From the NCBI GenBank assembly GCA_025936205.1, contig JAICTU010000100.1, forward strand, positions 1-21,624: 21,624 nt of DNA, given 5' to 3'. Below, piece by piece: positions 7,597-15,250 of this stretch. The stretch's first letter is position 1, and the number at the start of each line of letters is the position of its first letter. Source of the DNA: Polyangiaceae bacterium. Its GTDB lineage: Bacteria > Myxococcota > Polyangia > Polyangiales > Polyangiaceae. A model generated the notes under the pieces. The model saw only the letters and a program-made list of their open reading frames with translations, was not told the origin of the DNA and searched no databases. A program made the position numbers and the translations under genes.

Positions 7597-7726
7597 CGTT
7601 TGGCAGCGAAAACGCGCCGCGGAATCTCGAAGCGCGAAAACGCCGCGGTGAACTTTGGTCGGCACTGCGGGTCGAGAGCGCCGGCGCGGGGCGCTTCGCA
7701 CTGGTCTGCGGCCGCGAAACGCCACG
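7580..7726 (+). repeat. Cluster of degenerate GCGAAA(A)CGCCGCG-type repeats
   Basis: Related words occur at 7580-7603 (GCGAAACGCCGCAGTGACGT and on), 7606-7622 (GCGAAAACGCGCCGCGG), 7634-7658 (GCGAAAACGCCGCGGTGAAC and on) and, shorter, 7714-7726. The first and third share the continuation GTGA(A)C(G)TTTGG. The first copy runs over the stop codon of the membrane-protein gene. The copies are too unequal for a CRISPR. Local duplication or protein-binding sites are possible. Confidence 0.45.
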
Positions 7727-7873
7727 CTCTTCTCGCAACTTGCGCGACTGGTGCTGGCTGCGTTGTCGCCGTGAGGCAGAAAGGCGACCGACCTGCGCCG
7801 AGCGCCGGTGCGGATGACTTGACTTCGACAGCGTTTGGTGTCGCCGGCACAGCTCGTGCTGTGTGCTTGGATT
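7597..7873. other. Non-coding region with short repeats
   Basis: No gene is supported in these 277 bases. The left half holds the degenerate repeats; the right half should include the promoter of the small protein that follows. TTGACT at 7819-7824 resembles a -35 element, but I see no matching -10 at the right distance. Confidence 0.5.
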
Positions 7874-8224
7874 ATGACTCTTCCATATCCCTACGAAGCA
7901 GAAACCGGTCGGCTGAAACCCGCGCCGCGGGCCCCCCGAGCCCCGTTCAACATCGAGGACCACCTGCTGGATGCGGTTCGCCCCGCGGGAACTGGGCTCT
8001 CGTTCTTCGGAGTGAGGCTGGCCCCGCCTGAGCCGCACAACTCATCCGAAGTGGCCTGGGTGTTTCGGGACGCCCTGATCAGCGAATTCCAGCGGCGCCG
8101 CCCCGATGCCGATCACGTCACCTGGGAGCTCTTTCAGAGCCAGGCCCGAGCTCAGCTCGACCGTCACCCGCGCGCGGACGACGAGCTGCTGAGAAGTCTG
8201 ATGCTGATCATCGAGAGCCTCTGA
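7874..8224 (+). CDS. Hypothetical protein upstream of an aldo/keto reductase
   Basis: This 116-residue soluble protein matches no family I recognise. The ATG at 7874 is preferred; a TTG at 7835 would add 13 residues, and neither has a clear ribosome site. The first 35 residues are Pro-rich (PRAPRAPF). The second half looks helical (VAWVFRDALISEFQRR, then DDELLRSLMLIIESL). There is no signal peptide or Cys. It sits 40 bases before the reductase gene on the same strand, so the two may share a transcript, but nothing in the protein points to a shared job. Third-position G/C bias supports it as coding. Confidence 0.65.
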   Translation: MTLPYPYEAETGRLKPAPRAPRAPFNIEDHLLDAVRPAGTGLSFFGVRLAPPEPHNSSEVAWVFRDALISEFQRRRPDADHVTWELFQSQARAQLDRHPRADDELLRSLMLIIESL

Positions 8225-8264
8225 CTCCTTGGCAGCCGGCAGCACGCGTCCTAGCAAAGGGGGC

Positions 8265-9299
8265 ATGCGTTACAAGGCTCTGGGGAAAACTGGTCTGTTC
8301 GTTTCCGAGCTCTGCCTCGGAACCATGACGTTCGGCGGCAAGGGCTTCTGGGAGGTGGTAGGGCGCCTCGGGACCAAGGAGGCGGAGGGATTGATCGGCA
8401 CCGCGCTCGACGCCGGAGTCAACTTCATCGACACGGCTGACGTTTATTCGGAAGGTGAATCGGAGAAACTCACAGGGGCCGCGCTCGCCGCGCTCGGGCG
8501 TCCGCGCGAGCAAGTCGTCGTCGCCACCAAGGTGCGCGGCCGCGTCGGCCCCGGCGTGAACCAAGTTGGGCTCTCGCGCGGGCACATCCTATCCAGTATC
8601 GACGGCAGCCTGCGCCGTCTCGGTCTCGACTATGTGGACCTGTATCAGATCCACGGCTTCGACCCGGCCACACCGATCGAAGAGACCGTACGTGCGCTCG
8701 ACGATGTCGTGCGCTCCGGCAAAGCCCGCTACGTCGGCTTCAGCAATCTCTCGGCCTGGCTGGCCATGAAGGCCATCGGATACGCCGAAGCAAACGGGCT
8801 CGCCCGCTTCCAGAGCGCGCAGGTCTACTACTCGATCGCCGGTCGTGACATCGAACGCGAGATCGCCCCCATGGCTCAGAGTGAAGGCGTCGCCATCCTG
8901 CCCTGGAGCCCGCTCGCGGGCGGATTGCTCTCCGGCAAGTTCGATCCCAACAAGTCGGGGCCCGAAGGCGCACGCCGCTCCTCGTTCGATTTTCCGCCGG
9001 TGGACCGCGATCGCCTGCCGCGCGTGCTGTCCGCCCTGCGCGAGGTCGCCAGCGCCAGCGGAAATTCGGTGGCGCGCGTCGCGCTCGGCTGGCAATTGAC
9101 GCGGCCGTTCGTCACCAGTGTGATCATCGGGGCCAAGACCCGCGAGCAGCTGCTCGACAACCTGGCGGCAGCGGATCTCGAGCTGGCGCCGGAGCACGTC
9201 CGTCAGCTCGACGATGCGAGCGCTCTCCCCAACGAATATCCGGGCTGGATGCTGGCCTGGCAGAACCGTGATCCACGCGGTGTCGTGAGCAAGGCGTGA
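8265..9299 (+). CDS. Aldo/keto reductase
   Basis: This 344-residue cytoplasmic NADPH-dependent oxidoreductase is expected to reduce aldehydes or ketones; the substrate cannot be told. The catalytic tetrad of the family is visible: Asp56 and Tyr61 (NFIDTADVYSEGESE), Lys89 (VVVATKVRG) and His130 (YQIHGFD). The C-terminal IIGAKTREQLLDNL (about 286-299) is the typical cofactor-phosphate-binding segment. SNLSAW and LPWSPLAGGLLSGKF are also typical of the bacterial YajO/YakC-like branch. The ATG at 8265 follows a purine-rich AAAGGGGG and gives the expected N-terminus (MRYKALGKTGLFVSELCLGT); a TTG at 8229 is less likely. Confidence 0.95.
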   Translation: MRYKALGKTGLFVSELCLGTMTFGGKGFWEVVGRLGTKEAEGLIGTALDAGVNFIDTADVYSEGESEKLTGAALAALGRPREQVVVATKVRGRVGPGVNQVGLSRGHILSSIDGSLRRLGLDYVDLYQIHGFDPATPIEETVRALDDVVRSGKARYVGFSNLSAWLAMKAIGYAEANGLARFQSAQVYYSIAGRDIEREIAPMAQSEGVAILPWSPLAGGLLSGKFDPNKSGPEGARRSSFDFPPVDRDRLPRVLSALREVASASGNSVARVALGWQLTRPFVTSVIIGAKTREQLLDNLAAADLELAPEHVRQLDDASALPNEYPGWMLAWQNRDPRGVVSKA

Positions 9300-9312
9300 T
9301 CCGCCGCGAGTG

Positions 9313-9339
9313 CACCGTGAATCGCGGTGATGCACGGTG
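9313..9339 (+). terminator. Weak hairpin after the reductase gene
   Basis: CACCGT (9313-9318) pairs with ACGGTG (9334-9339) across a 15-base loop, 13 bases after the reductase stop. No T-run follows, so intrinsic termination is doubtful. Confidence 0.2.
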
Positions 9340-9371
9340 TGACGCGTCGCTGTTACGCCTCAGTCTGGCCC

Positions 9372-9413
9372 CCGCCCCATGACTCCGGTGCCCTGCCCGG
9401 CCGCATGGGGCGG
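9372..9413 (+). repeat. Perfect 10-base inverted repeat
   Basis: CCGCCCCATG (9372-9381) is mirrored by CATGGGGCGG (9404-9413), with 22 bases between. As RNA this is a strong GC-rich stem. There is no T-run. It may be a transcript structure or a protein-binding site. Confidence 0.5.
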
Positions 9414-9441
9414 CGCCGATCTCGCGAAAATCGCAGCACGC

Positions 9442-9461
9442 GCGCGGCAGAATTGCCGCGC
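9442..9461 (+). repeat. Compact hairpin with tetraloop
   Basis: GCGCGGCA (9442-9449) and TGCCGCGC (9454-9461) form a perfect eight-base stem closed by the loop GAAT. It lies 60 bases before the lipoprotein start. No T-run follows, so a leader structure is as likely as a terminator. Confidence 0.5.
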
Positions 9462-9520
9462 ATCGAGCGAAATGCGGCGCCGGGCGAGCTGTTGGCATCC
9501 GGATTGCTCCTTGTCGGGTC

Positions 9521-10195
9521 ATGACTCGGGACATGACGGTTCAAAGCCTTTGGTCGTTCGGCAAGTCCACCACCGGTCGGCGCTCGCTCTGGGCGCTGGG
9601 CTTGGGCCTCGCGCTCACGGCGGCGTTGCCCGGCTGCGTTGCACACGCGGAGGGCGCGCTCGTGGCGGATTATCCCGCAGAGTACGTCGAAACGGTGCCG
9701 CCCCGCATCGAGTACTATCCGAGCGTCGTATACCGCGGAAGCCCCGCGTATCTCGTCGAGGGCCGCTGGTACTACCGCACCCACAACCGCTGGGTGGTCT
9801 TCCGCGATGAGCCGGGCGAGCTGCACGACTATCGCGTACGGCACGCGCCCTCGTATCTGGGGCCTTCCTATCGCTATCGGCAAGATCGCCGGGCGGAGCA
9901 GCACCGCTTCGAGCAGCGCCGCGAGGCCGAGCGCCGCGCCGATCAACAGCGCGACGCCGCACGGCGCGAACAGGAGCGACGGCGGGCCTATTTCGAGGCT
10001 CAGCGCGCTCGCGAGCACCAGCGCGCAGAGCAACAGCACCGCTTCGAGCAACAGCGCGAACAGCAGCACCGCGCCGAGGAAGAGCGCCGTGTCGCCGAGC
10101 AGCGTGGACGCGCCAAGCGTCGCAATGATCGCGCGCATGGCGACCAACACGATTCACGTGATCAGCGCGACCGCCGCCACTATCGAACGGACTGA
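9521..10195 (+). CDS. Lipoprotein with an Arg/Gln/Glu-rich coiled coil
   Basis: This is a 224-residue predicted lipoprotein. The lipobox is ALPGC with Cys39 (Cys35 if the second ATG at 9533 is used); neither start has a strong ribosome site. Residues about 55-110 are Tyr/Trp-rich (EYYPSVVYRGSPAYLVEGRW, then THNRWVVFRDEPGELHDYR), a pattern I associate with small proteobacterial envelope proteins, with no known reaction. From about 120 to 205 the chain is almost only Arg, Gln, Glu, His and Ala, with an internal repeat (EQHRFEQRRE and EQQHRFEQQRE), and should form a long charged helix. The tail is Asp/Arg/His-rich. A structural role between outer membrane and periplasm is a guess. Confidence 0.8.
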   Translation: MTRDMTVQSLWSFGKSTTGRRSLWALGLGLALTAALPGCVAHAEGALVADYPAEYVETVPPRIEYYPSVVYRGSPAYLVEGRWYYRTHNRWVVFRDEPGELHDYRVRHAPSYLGPSYRYRQDRRAEQHRFEQRREAERRADQQRDAARREQERRRAYFEAQRAREHQRAEQQHRFEQQREQQHRAEEERRVAEQRGRAKRRNDRAHGDQHDSRDQRDRRHYRTD

Positions 10196-10223
10196 CTCGC
10201 TCGAGGGGTTGCCGGTGAGCTCG

Positions 10224-10877
10224 TCACTTCACAGCCCCCAGCGACCATAGGATTCCCCCACCCAGGTGCTCCAGAAACACCGGGTCCTCGTAGTCGCTCG
10301 CAGCGTGACCGAGCGCGGTATAAAACGACCGCGCTCCGTTGCGCTCCTGGCACCAGGCGAGAGGGTGGTCCCCGCCCATCTGACCTCCCTGATAGGTGGA
10401 CTCATCCACGGTGAGCAGCACGCGGACATGTGTCCGGGGATTGTGGTCGAACTCGTACCACTCGTCCGATCGCCACCACGACGCGGGCAGATGGCGGGTC
10501 GCCGGGTGCGCCGCGTCCTCCACCGCCACCCGCGCGCGCTGCGGCTCGGGGTGGCCCGTAAACCGCGCGCCGAGCAGCGCCGCATACCAGGGCCAGTCGA
10601 GCTCGGTGGCGCTCGCGGCGTGGATGCCGACGTACGCCCCGCCCCCGGCGACGAAGCGCTCGAAGGCTCGGCGCTGCGCGTCGTCGAGCACGCGCCCGCA
10701 GGTGGACAGCCAGATCACCGCGCGAAAGCGCGCGAGCGACCCGGCGCTGAAGCGGCCTGCATCCTCGCTGGCCTCCACCTCTATGCCCTGCCCTCTCGCC
10801 CAGCGCGAGACGGCAGTGACGGCGGCCGGGATCGAGTCGTGGCGGTAGTCGCTGGTCTTGCTGAACAGGAGGATCAT
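10224..10877 (-). CDS. ThuA-like domain protein
   Basis: This 217-residue protein belongs to the ThuA family (trehalose-utilisation type, glutamine-amidotransferase-like fold), many members of which act in sugar metabolism; the reaction is not settled. Typical features are the N-terminus ILLFSKTSDYRHDSI, the central AVIWLSTCGRVLDDAQRRAF, the GGGAYVGIHAASATELDWPW segment, and the C-terminal FYTALGHAASDYEDPVFLEH. The ATG at 10877 is fixed by a good ribosome site (GAGGTG, 10889-10884, six bases away). There is no signal peptide, so it is probably cytoplasmic. It diverges from the ligase gene; nothing suggests a functional link. Confidence 0.9.
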   Translation of the reverse strand: MILLFSKTSDYRHDSIPAAVTAVSRWARGQGIEVEASEDAGRFSAGSLARFRAVIWLSTCGRVLDDAQRRAFERFVAGGGAYVGIHAASATELDWPWYAALLGARFTGHPEPQRARVAVEDAAHPATRHLPASWWRSDEWYEFDHNPRTHVRVLLTVDESTYQGGQMGGDHPLAWCQERNGARSFYTALGHAASDYEDPVFLEHLGGGILWSLGAVK

Positions 10878-10962
10878 GCGGCGCACCTCGAAATGAATGG
10901 CTTTTTGGCACGAATTGCAAGCCGCTGTGCACGCGGCGCGGTTTTCGAGGCAAGCTGAGGCC

Positions 10963-12042
10963 GTGGAACTCCCCGTCAATCCGCCCGTCTCCCCCATGCT
11001 CGCCCAGCGCGTGAGCGAACTGCCGAGCACTGGCGACTGGCTGTTCGAACCCAAGTGGGATGGCTTTCGCGTGCTGGTCTTTCGCGATCGGCAGGAGCTG
11101 TTGCTGCAGAGCCGCGACGAGAAACCGCTGAACCGCTACTTTCCCGATTTGCTGGAGGCGCTCGCCAAGGCGCTGCCGGAGCGGGTGGCTCTGGACGGGG
11201 AAATCGTGATCGCGCGCGGCGGCGTGCTCGACTTCGACGCCCTGCAGCTGCGCGTTCATCCGGCGGCCTCACGCGTGAAGATGCTGGCCGGCGAGATGCC
11301 CACCTCGGTGGTGTTCTTCGACGCGCTTGCCAGCGGGGACCGCGATCTGCGCCCCCTGCCGTTTCGCGAACGCCGCGCCGAGCTGGAGCGTCTGCTGGCG
11401 GCAGCGGGCGCTCCGATCCACATCACGCCCATGACCACCGACCTCGAGCTGGCCAGCGACTGGTTCCGTCGTTTCGAGGGGGCGGGGCTGGACGGTGTGA
11501 TGGCCAAACCCGCGGGCGGGAGCTACGAGCCGAACAAGCGCGTGATGCTCAAGGTCAAGCACGAGCGCGAGTGCGACTGCGTCGTGGCCGGCTTTCGCTG
11601 GCACAAGAACGGAGAGAACACGCGCGTGGGCTCCTTGCTGCTCGGGCTCTATGACGACACGGGCAAGCTGCACCACGTGGGCGTCGCAGCCAGCTTCACG
11701 GACAAGAAGCGGCAAGAGCTGGTGGAGTTGCTCGCGCCCTATCGCGAACAGGCGCTGGAGAACCACCCGTGGCGCAGCTGGGCCGAGCACATGGATGCAG
11801 CGCCGGATCGGCGCATGCCCAGCGGCAAGAGCCGCTGGAGCCAGGGCAAGGATCTGTCCTGGCAGCCGCTGCGCGCCGAGCTGGTCGCAGAGGTCGGTTA
11901 CGACCACATGCAAGGCGACCGCTTTCGGCACACGGCGCAGTTCCGGCGCTGGCGCAGCGACAAACCGCCGACCGAGTGCACCTACGCGCAGCTGGAGATC
12001 GTGCCTCCGGAAGAGGTGGCCCGGATCTTCGGTCAGAGCTGA
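10963..12042 (+). CDS. ligC: ATP-dependent DNA ligase, LigC type
   Basis: This 359-residue ligase should seal nicks in DNA using ATP, through a covalent AMP on Lys31. Motif I is EPKWDGFR (Lys31). Other nucleotidyltransferase motifs are LDGEIVI (78-83), EGAGLDGVMAKP (172-183) and MLKVKH (195-200). An OB-fold domain follows (about 201-310: DCVVAGFRWHKNGENTRVGS and on) with the end YDHMQGDRFRHTAQFRRWR. The length matches stand-alone LigC ligases: there is no polymerase or phosphoesterase domain. The GTG at 10963 gives the expected start ELPVNPPVSPML; the frame is open further upstream. It converges, seven bases apart, with a LigD-type polymerase gene, a natural partner in end joining. Confidence 0.92.
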   Translation: MELPVNPPVSPMLAQRVSELPSTGDWLFEPKWDGFRVLVFRDRQELLLQSRDEKPLNRYFPDLLEALAKALPERVALDGEIVIARGGVLDFDALQLRVHPAASRVKMLAGEMPTSVVFFDALASGDRDLRPLPFRERRAELERLLAAAGAPIHITPMTTDLELASDWFRRFEGAGLDGVMAKPAGGSYEPNKRVMLKVKHERECDCVVAGFRWHKNGENTRVGSLLLGLYDDTGKLHHVGVAASFTDKKRQELVELLAPYREQALENHPWRSWAEHMDAAPDRRMPSGKSRWSQGKDLSWQPLRAELVAEVGYDHMQGDRFRHTAQFRRWRSDKPPTECTYAQLEIVPPEEVARIFGQS

Positions 12043-12049
12043 ACGCCGT

Positions 12050-13447
12050 TCACTCGTCGGAGTCCTTGCGGCCCTGGCGCATGCGCTCGCGCCAGACGCG
12101 CGTCGGATCCTCGTCGGGGTCGGGCGCCTCCTGCGCCGGACGCTGCGCCTCCGGCACGTGCCGCAGGTTGACGCGGATGCGCGTCCAGGTCGAGGAGCGT
12201 CCGCGCATCGCGTCGACCAGCACGTCATCAGGGGCGAGCCAGGCCGCGGCCTCGGGGTGCTTCACCTTCCAGCGCTCGAGGCCGGCGAGCGCTGCCGCCT
12301 TGTAGGGCGAATGCGCGATGATGATCAGTGGCATCGAGGAACGGCGCCGTGCCGGAGGCTTGGCGCCGGGCTCTCGCGGCGTGGGCGGCCGGCGCCGCGC
12401 GCGCGAAGGCGCCACGCGCGGCGCCTCACCTTCCATTTTGCGGAAGTGCGGCGGCCAGGGCGCATCGGCCAGACCATTTGCTTCGTCTCGCGCTGCCAGC
12501 TCCAAGAGCGGCTCGAGCGAGCGCGCCGCGGCAGCTCGCCCGGCGTGCGGATCTGCGATCTCGGCGAAGCGGCGCGGTACCGTCAGCACCGTGAAATCCC
12601 CGGGCTCGCAGTGCGGCACCTCGTCCCAGCCCAGCGGGGTCGAGACCCGCGCGTCGGGCAGTGGCCGCACCGAGTAGGCGCTGGCCGTCGTGCGATCCTT
12701 TGCGTTCTGGTTGTAGTCGATGAACACGCCATGCCGCTCTTCCTTCCACCACTTGGAGGTGGCGATGCTCGGCGCGCGCCGCTCGACCTCGCGCGCCAGC
12801 GCCAGCGCCGCGCGCCGCACTTCGCCGAAGCCCCAGCGCGCTTCGATCGGGACGTTCACGTGCAGCCCGCGCGAGCCGCTGGTCTTGGCAAAGCCCACCA
12901 GCCCCAGCTCGTCGAGCAGCCCGCGCACCTCGAGCGCCACGCGCCGTACGTCTGCGAACTCGACGCCCGGTCCCGGATCGAGGTCCACCCGCAGCTCGTC
13001 GGGGTGCTCCAGGTCGCCGGCGCGCACCGGATGGGGATGAAGCTCGATGCAGCCCAGGTTCACGACCCAGATCAATCCCGCCGCGTCCTCCACCACGACC
13101 TCTTCGGCGGTCCGACCCGACGGAAAGGCGAGCGTCACCGTGCTCAGCCAGCTGGGGCGCTTCTCCGGCGCTCGTTTCTGGTAAAACGGCTCGGCTTCCG
13201 CCCCGTTGACGAAGCGCTTCAAAACGATCGGGCGGCCTGCGATACCCGCGACCGCTCCCTCGGCCACGGACAGGAAATAGCGCACCAGCTCCAGCTTGGT
13301 CAGCTTCAGCTGCCGCGAGAAATAGAGCTTGCTTGGATGGGTGACGCGAAGCTCTCGCCCCGCCACCTCCAGCAGTTCTGCCGGCTCCTCTTTGGGCACT
13401 CCGGCAGGGTAGCTCGATCCGTGGGCGGAGCACGAGTTTTGCTGCAC
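12050..13447 (-). CDS. LigD-type polymerase/primase domain protein
   Basis: This is a stand-alone archaeo-eukaryotic-primase-type polymerase like the polymerase domain of LigD, which adds nucleotides, often ribonucleotides, at broken DNA ends. The frame is 465 residues. Catalytic acidic residues are visible in LRVDLDPGPG (Asp155, Asp157) and FIDYNQN (Asp244), and TSGSRGLHVNVP (189-200, His196) is the nucleotide-binding segment. Early hallmarks are HPSKLYF and RPIVLKRFVNG. After about residue 340 comes a Pro/Arg-rich linker, then a separate conserved-looking tail (PLIIIAHSPYKAAALAGLER, then VDAMRGRSSTWTRIRVNLRH). The start is uncertain: GTG at 13447, 13399 or 13366 are all possible, and residues before about 28 may not be translated. 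There is no ligase or phosphoesterase domain. Confidence 0.9.
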   Translation of the reverse strand: MQQNSCSAHGSSYPAGVPKEEPAELLEVAGRELRVTHPSKLYFSRQLKLTKLELVRYFLSVAEGAVAGIAGRPIVLKRFVNGAEAEPFYQKRAPEKRPSWLSTVTLAFPSGRTAEEVVVEDAAGLIWVVNLGCIELHPHPVRAGDLEHPDELRVDLDPGPGVEFADVRRVALEVRGLLDELGLVGFAKTSGSRGLHVNVPIEARWGFGEVRRAALALAREVERRAPSIATSKWWKEERHGVFIDYNQNAKDRTTASAYSVRPLPDARVSTPLGWDEVPHCEPGDFTVLTVPRRFAEIADPHAGRAAAARSLEPLLELAARDEANGLADAPWPPHFRKMEGEAPRVAPSRARRRPPTPREPGAKPPARRRSSMPLIIIAHSPYKAAALAGLERWKVKHPEAAAWLAPDDVLVDAMRGRSSTWTRIRVNLRHVPEAQRPAQEAPDPDEDPTRVWRERMRQGRKDSDE

Positions 13448-13465
13448 CCGTCGCTGCCTCGCGCC

Positions 13466-13482
13466 TAAACTCTGGCACCATG
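13466..13482 (+). promoter_or_regulatory. Possible -10 element of a leaderless polX transcript
   Basis: TAAACT at 13466-13471 matches four of six bases of the -10 consensus and lies eight bases before the ATG at 13480. With no Shine-Dalgarno sequence before that ATG, transcription may begin at or next to the start codon. No good -35 is seen. Confidence 0.25.
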
Positions 13483-15219
13483 CAGCCAGGCAAGCACGAG
13501 GTGATCGAGATGCTGCGCGAGCTCGCCCAGCTGACGATGCTGGACGAGGAGAACCCCCAGTCGTTCCGCGTGCGCGCCTATGAAAGCGCCGAACACGCCA
13601 TCGCCGCGCAGACCGTCGACCTGCGCACGCTGAGCCTGAAGGACTTGCAGGCGATCGAGGGGATCGGCAAGAGCACGGCGGAAAAGATCCGCGAGCTGCT
13701 CGACACCGGTCGCGTCGAAAAGCTCGAGGCCCTGCGCCAGAAGCACCCGGAGAGCGTGGTCGCGCTGCTGCGCATCCAGGGTCTGGGACCGAAAATGCTG
13801 GGGCGGCTGCGCACGGAGCTGGGCGTACAGTCGCTCGACGACCTGCGCCGCGTGCTGAGCGAGCAGCGCCTGCGCGGGCTGAAGGGTTTCGGTGAAAAGT
13901 CGGAAGAAAAGCTGCGCCAATCGCTGAGCCGGTTGGACTCGCAGGGCGCGCTCGACCGCACGCCGATCGCCGTGGCGCTGCCCCTCGCCGAGGGCATCCT
14001 GGCCGAGCTGCGCGCAGTGCCGGGCGTCACCAACGCGATCGTCGCCGGCTCGTTGCGGCGCTTCTCCGAGACGATCGGCGACATCGACATCATCGTGACC
14101 GCGGCCGCGCCCGAACCGGTGATGCTGAAGCTGACGCAGCTGAGCGCGGTCGACCGCGTGCTGGCGCACGGCGAAGGCAAGACCAGCGTGGTCACGAGGC
14201 GCGGCGTGCAGGTCGATCTGCGCGTGGTCGCCGAGCACCAGCTGGGCGCTGCGTTGATGTACTTCACCGGCTCGAAGGGCCACAACATCAAGCTCCGGCA
14301 GCGCGCGCTCAGCCGGGGAATGACCCTGAACGAGTACGCGCTCTCCGAGCTGGAAGGCGGGCGCGTGCTGGCCAGCGAGACCGAGCACGCCATCTATGAA
14401 GCCCTCGGCCTGCGCTTCATTCCACCCGTGCTGCGCGAGGACGCCGGGGAGATCGAAGCTGCCGAGGCAGGCCGCTTGCCCGCGGAGCTGCCCGCGCTGA
14501 ACGGTGACTTTCACGTGCACACCAACGTGTCCGGGGATGCGCGCAGCCCGCTCGCCGACATGGTACGCGGCGCCCGGGCGCGGGGCTACCGGGCGCTTGC
14601 GATCACGGATCACGCCGAGGGCACGCGCGCGGGCGCGTCGCGCGAGGCACTGCTGGCACAGGGGGCGGAAATCCGCGCGCTGCAGCAGGAGCTCGGCGAG
14701 CAGCTCGCGCTTCTGCACGGTGTGGAGCTCAACATCGGCCCTGCCGGAGAGCTCGACTACGATCCAGAATTCCGGCGGGCCTTCGCCTATTGCCTGGCTT
14801 CGGTTCACTCCCACTTCGAGCTGGAACGTGCCGCCCAGACCGAGCGCATCGTGAAGGCTATGCGGGATCCGTGTGTGCGCATGATCGGCCACCTCTCCGC
14901 GCGCCACATCGGCGCACGGCCAGGCATCGACCTCGATCTGAGCGCGGTACTGGCCGCCGCGGAAGCGACCGGGACAGCGCTGGAGATCAACGGGGCATTG
15001 CAGCGGCTCGATATCTCGGTGGAGATGCTGCGGCAGGCCCGGCAGCGGCGCGTCGCGCTGGTGCTGACCAGCGACGCGCACCAGGAGAGCGAGCTGGAGC
15101 GCATTCGCTATGCGGCCCTCAACGCTCAGCGCGCCGGTGTCGACCCGGCGCAGATCGTCAACACCTGGCCCGCGCAGCGGCTGCTCGACTGGCTCTCGGA
15201 GAAGCGGCCTCTCAGCTGA
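13480..15219 (+). CDS. polX: Family X DNA polymerase with PHP domain
   Basis: This 579-residue repair polymerase is of the bacterial PolX type, a gap-filling enzyme whose PHP domain gives 3'-5' exonuclease activity in characterised members. A helix-hairpin-helix 8-kDa-like part comes first (AIEGIGKSTAEKI, 58-70; IQGLGPKMLGRL, 99-110). The palm has GSLRRFSETIGDIDII (190-205) with catalytic Asp201 and Asp203, and Asp246 in VQVDLRV; YFTGSKGHN follows. The PHP domain (about 340-570) keeps FHVHTNVSGD (His345, His347), ITDHAEG (Asp377, His378), VELNIGPAGELDY, SVHSHFE, IGHLSARH and TSDAHQ, so its metal site looks intact. Length is normal for the family. It diverges from the LigD-type polymerase gene, with only 32 bases between the longest frames. 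Confidence 0.95.
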   Translation: MQPGKHEVIEMLRELAQLTMLDEENPQSFRVRAYESAEHAIAAQTVDLRTLSLKDLQAIEGIGKSTAEKIRELLDTGRVEKLEALRQKHPESVVALLRIQGLGPKMLGRLRTELGVQSLDDLRRVLSEQRLRGLKGFGEKSEEKLRQSLSRLDSQGALDRTPIAVALPLAEGILAELRAVPGVTNAIVAGSLRRFSETIGDIDIIVTAAAPEPVMLKLTQLSAVDRVLAHGEGKTSVVTRRGVQVDLRVVAEHQLGAALMYFTGSKGHNIKLRQRALSRGMTLNEYALSELEGGRVLASETEHAIYEALGLRFIPPVLREDAGEIEAAEAGRLPAELPALNGDFHVHTNVSGDARSPLADMVRGARARGYRALAITDHAEGTRAGASREALLAQGAEIRALQQELGEQLALLHGVELNIGPAGELDYDPEFRRAFAYCLASVHSHFELERAAQTERIVKAMRDPCVRMIGHLSARHIGARPGIDLDLSAVLAAAEATGTALEINGALQRLDISVEMLRQARQRRVALVLTSDAHQESELERIRYAALNAQRAGVDPAQIVNTWPAQRLLDWLSEKRPLS

Positions 15220-15250
15220 GGCCCGGTCCGCTCGAGAGCCGGCGTCCGAG

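Larger units (their letters stand above)
9300..9520. other. Non-coding region with three hairpins
   Basis: No gene is supported between the reductase stop and the lipoprotein start. The stretch holds three separate inverted repeats (9313-9339, 9372-9413, 9442-9461). It could hold a terminator for the reductase, a promoter and leader for the lipoprotein, or a small structured RNA. Confidence 0.5.

Noticed and set aside
7580..7726. Possible CRISPR array
   Set aside because: The repeat words differ in length and sequence and the spacers are unequal; no cas gene is near.
10909..10924. Sigma-54-like sequence TGGCACGAATTGCA upstream of the ligase
   Set aside because: The GG-to-GC distance is two bases shorter than sigma-54 promoters need.
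11651..13468. 605-residue plus-strand open frame across the ligase and polymerase genes
   Set aside because: It is out of frame with the ligase and antisense to the polymerase, both of which have intact catalytic motifs.
15208..15217. Palindrome CTCAGCTGAG at the polX stop as a terminator
   Set aside because: It has no loop and no T-run and overlaps the stop codon; a chance palindrome is likely.
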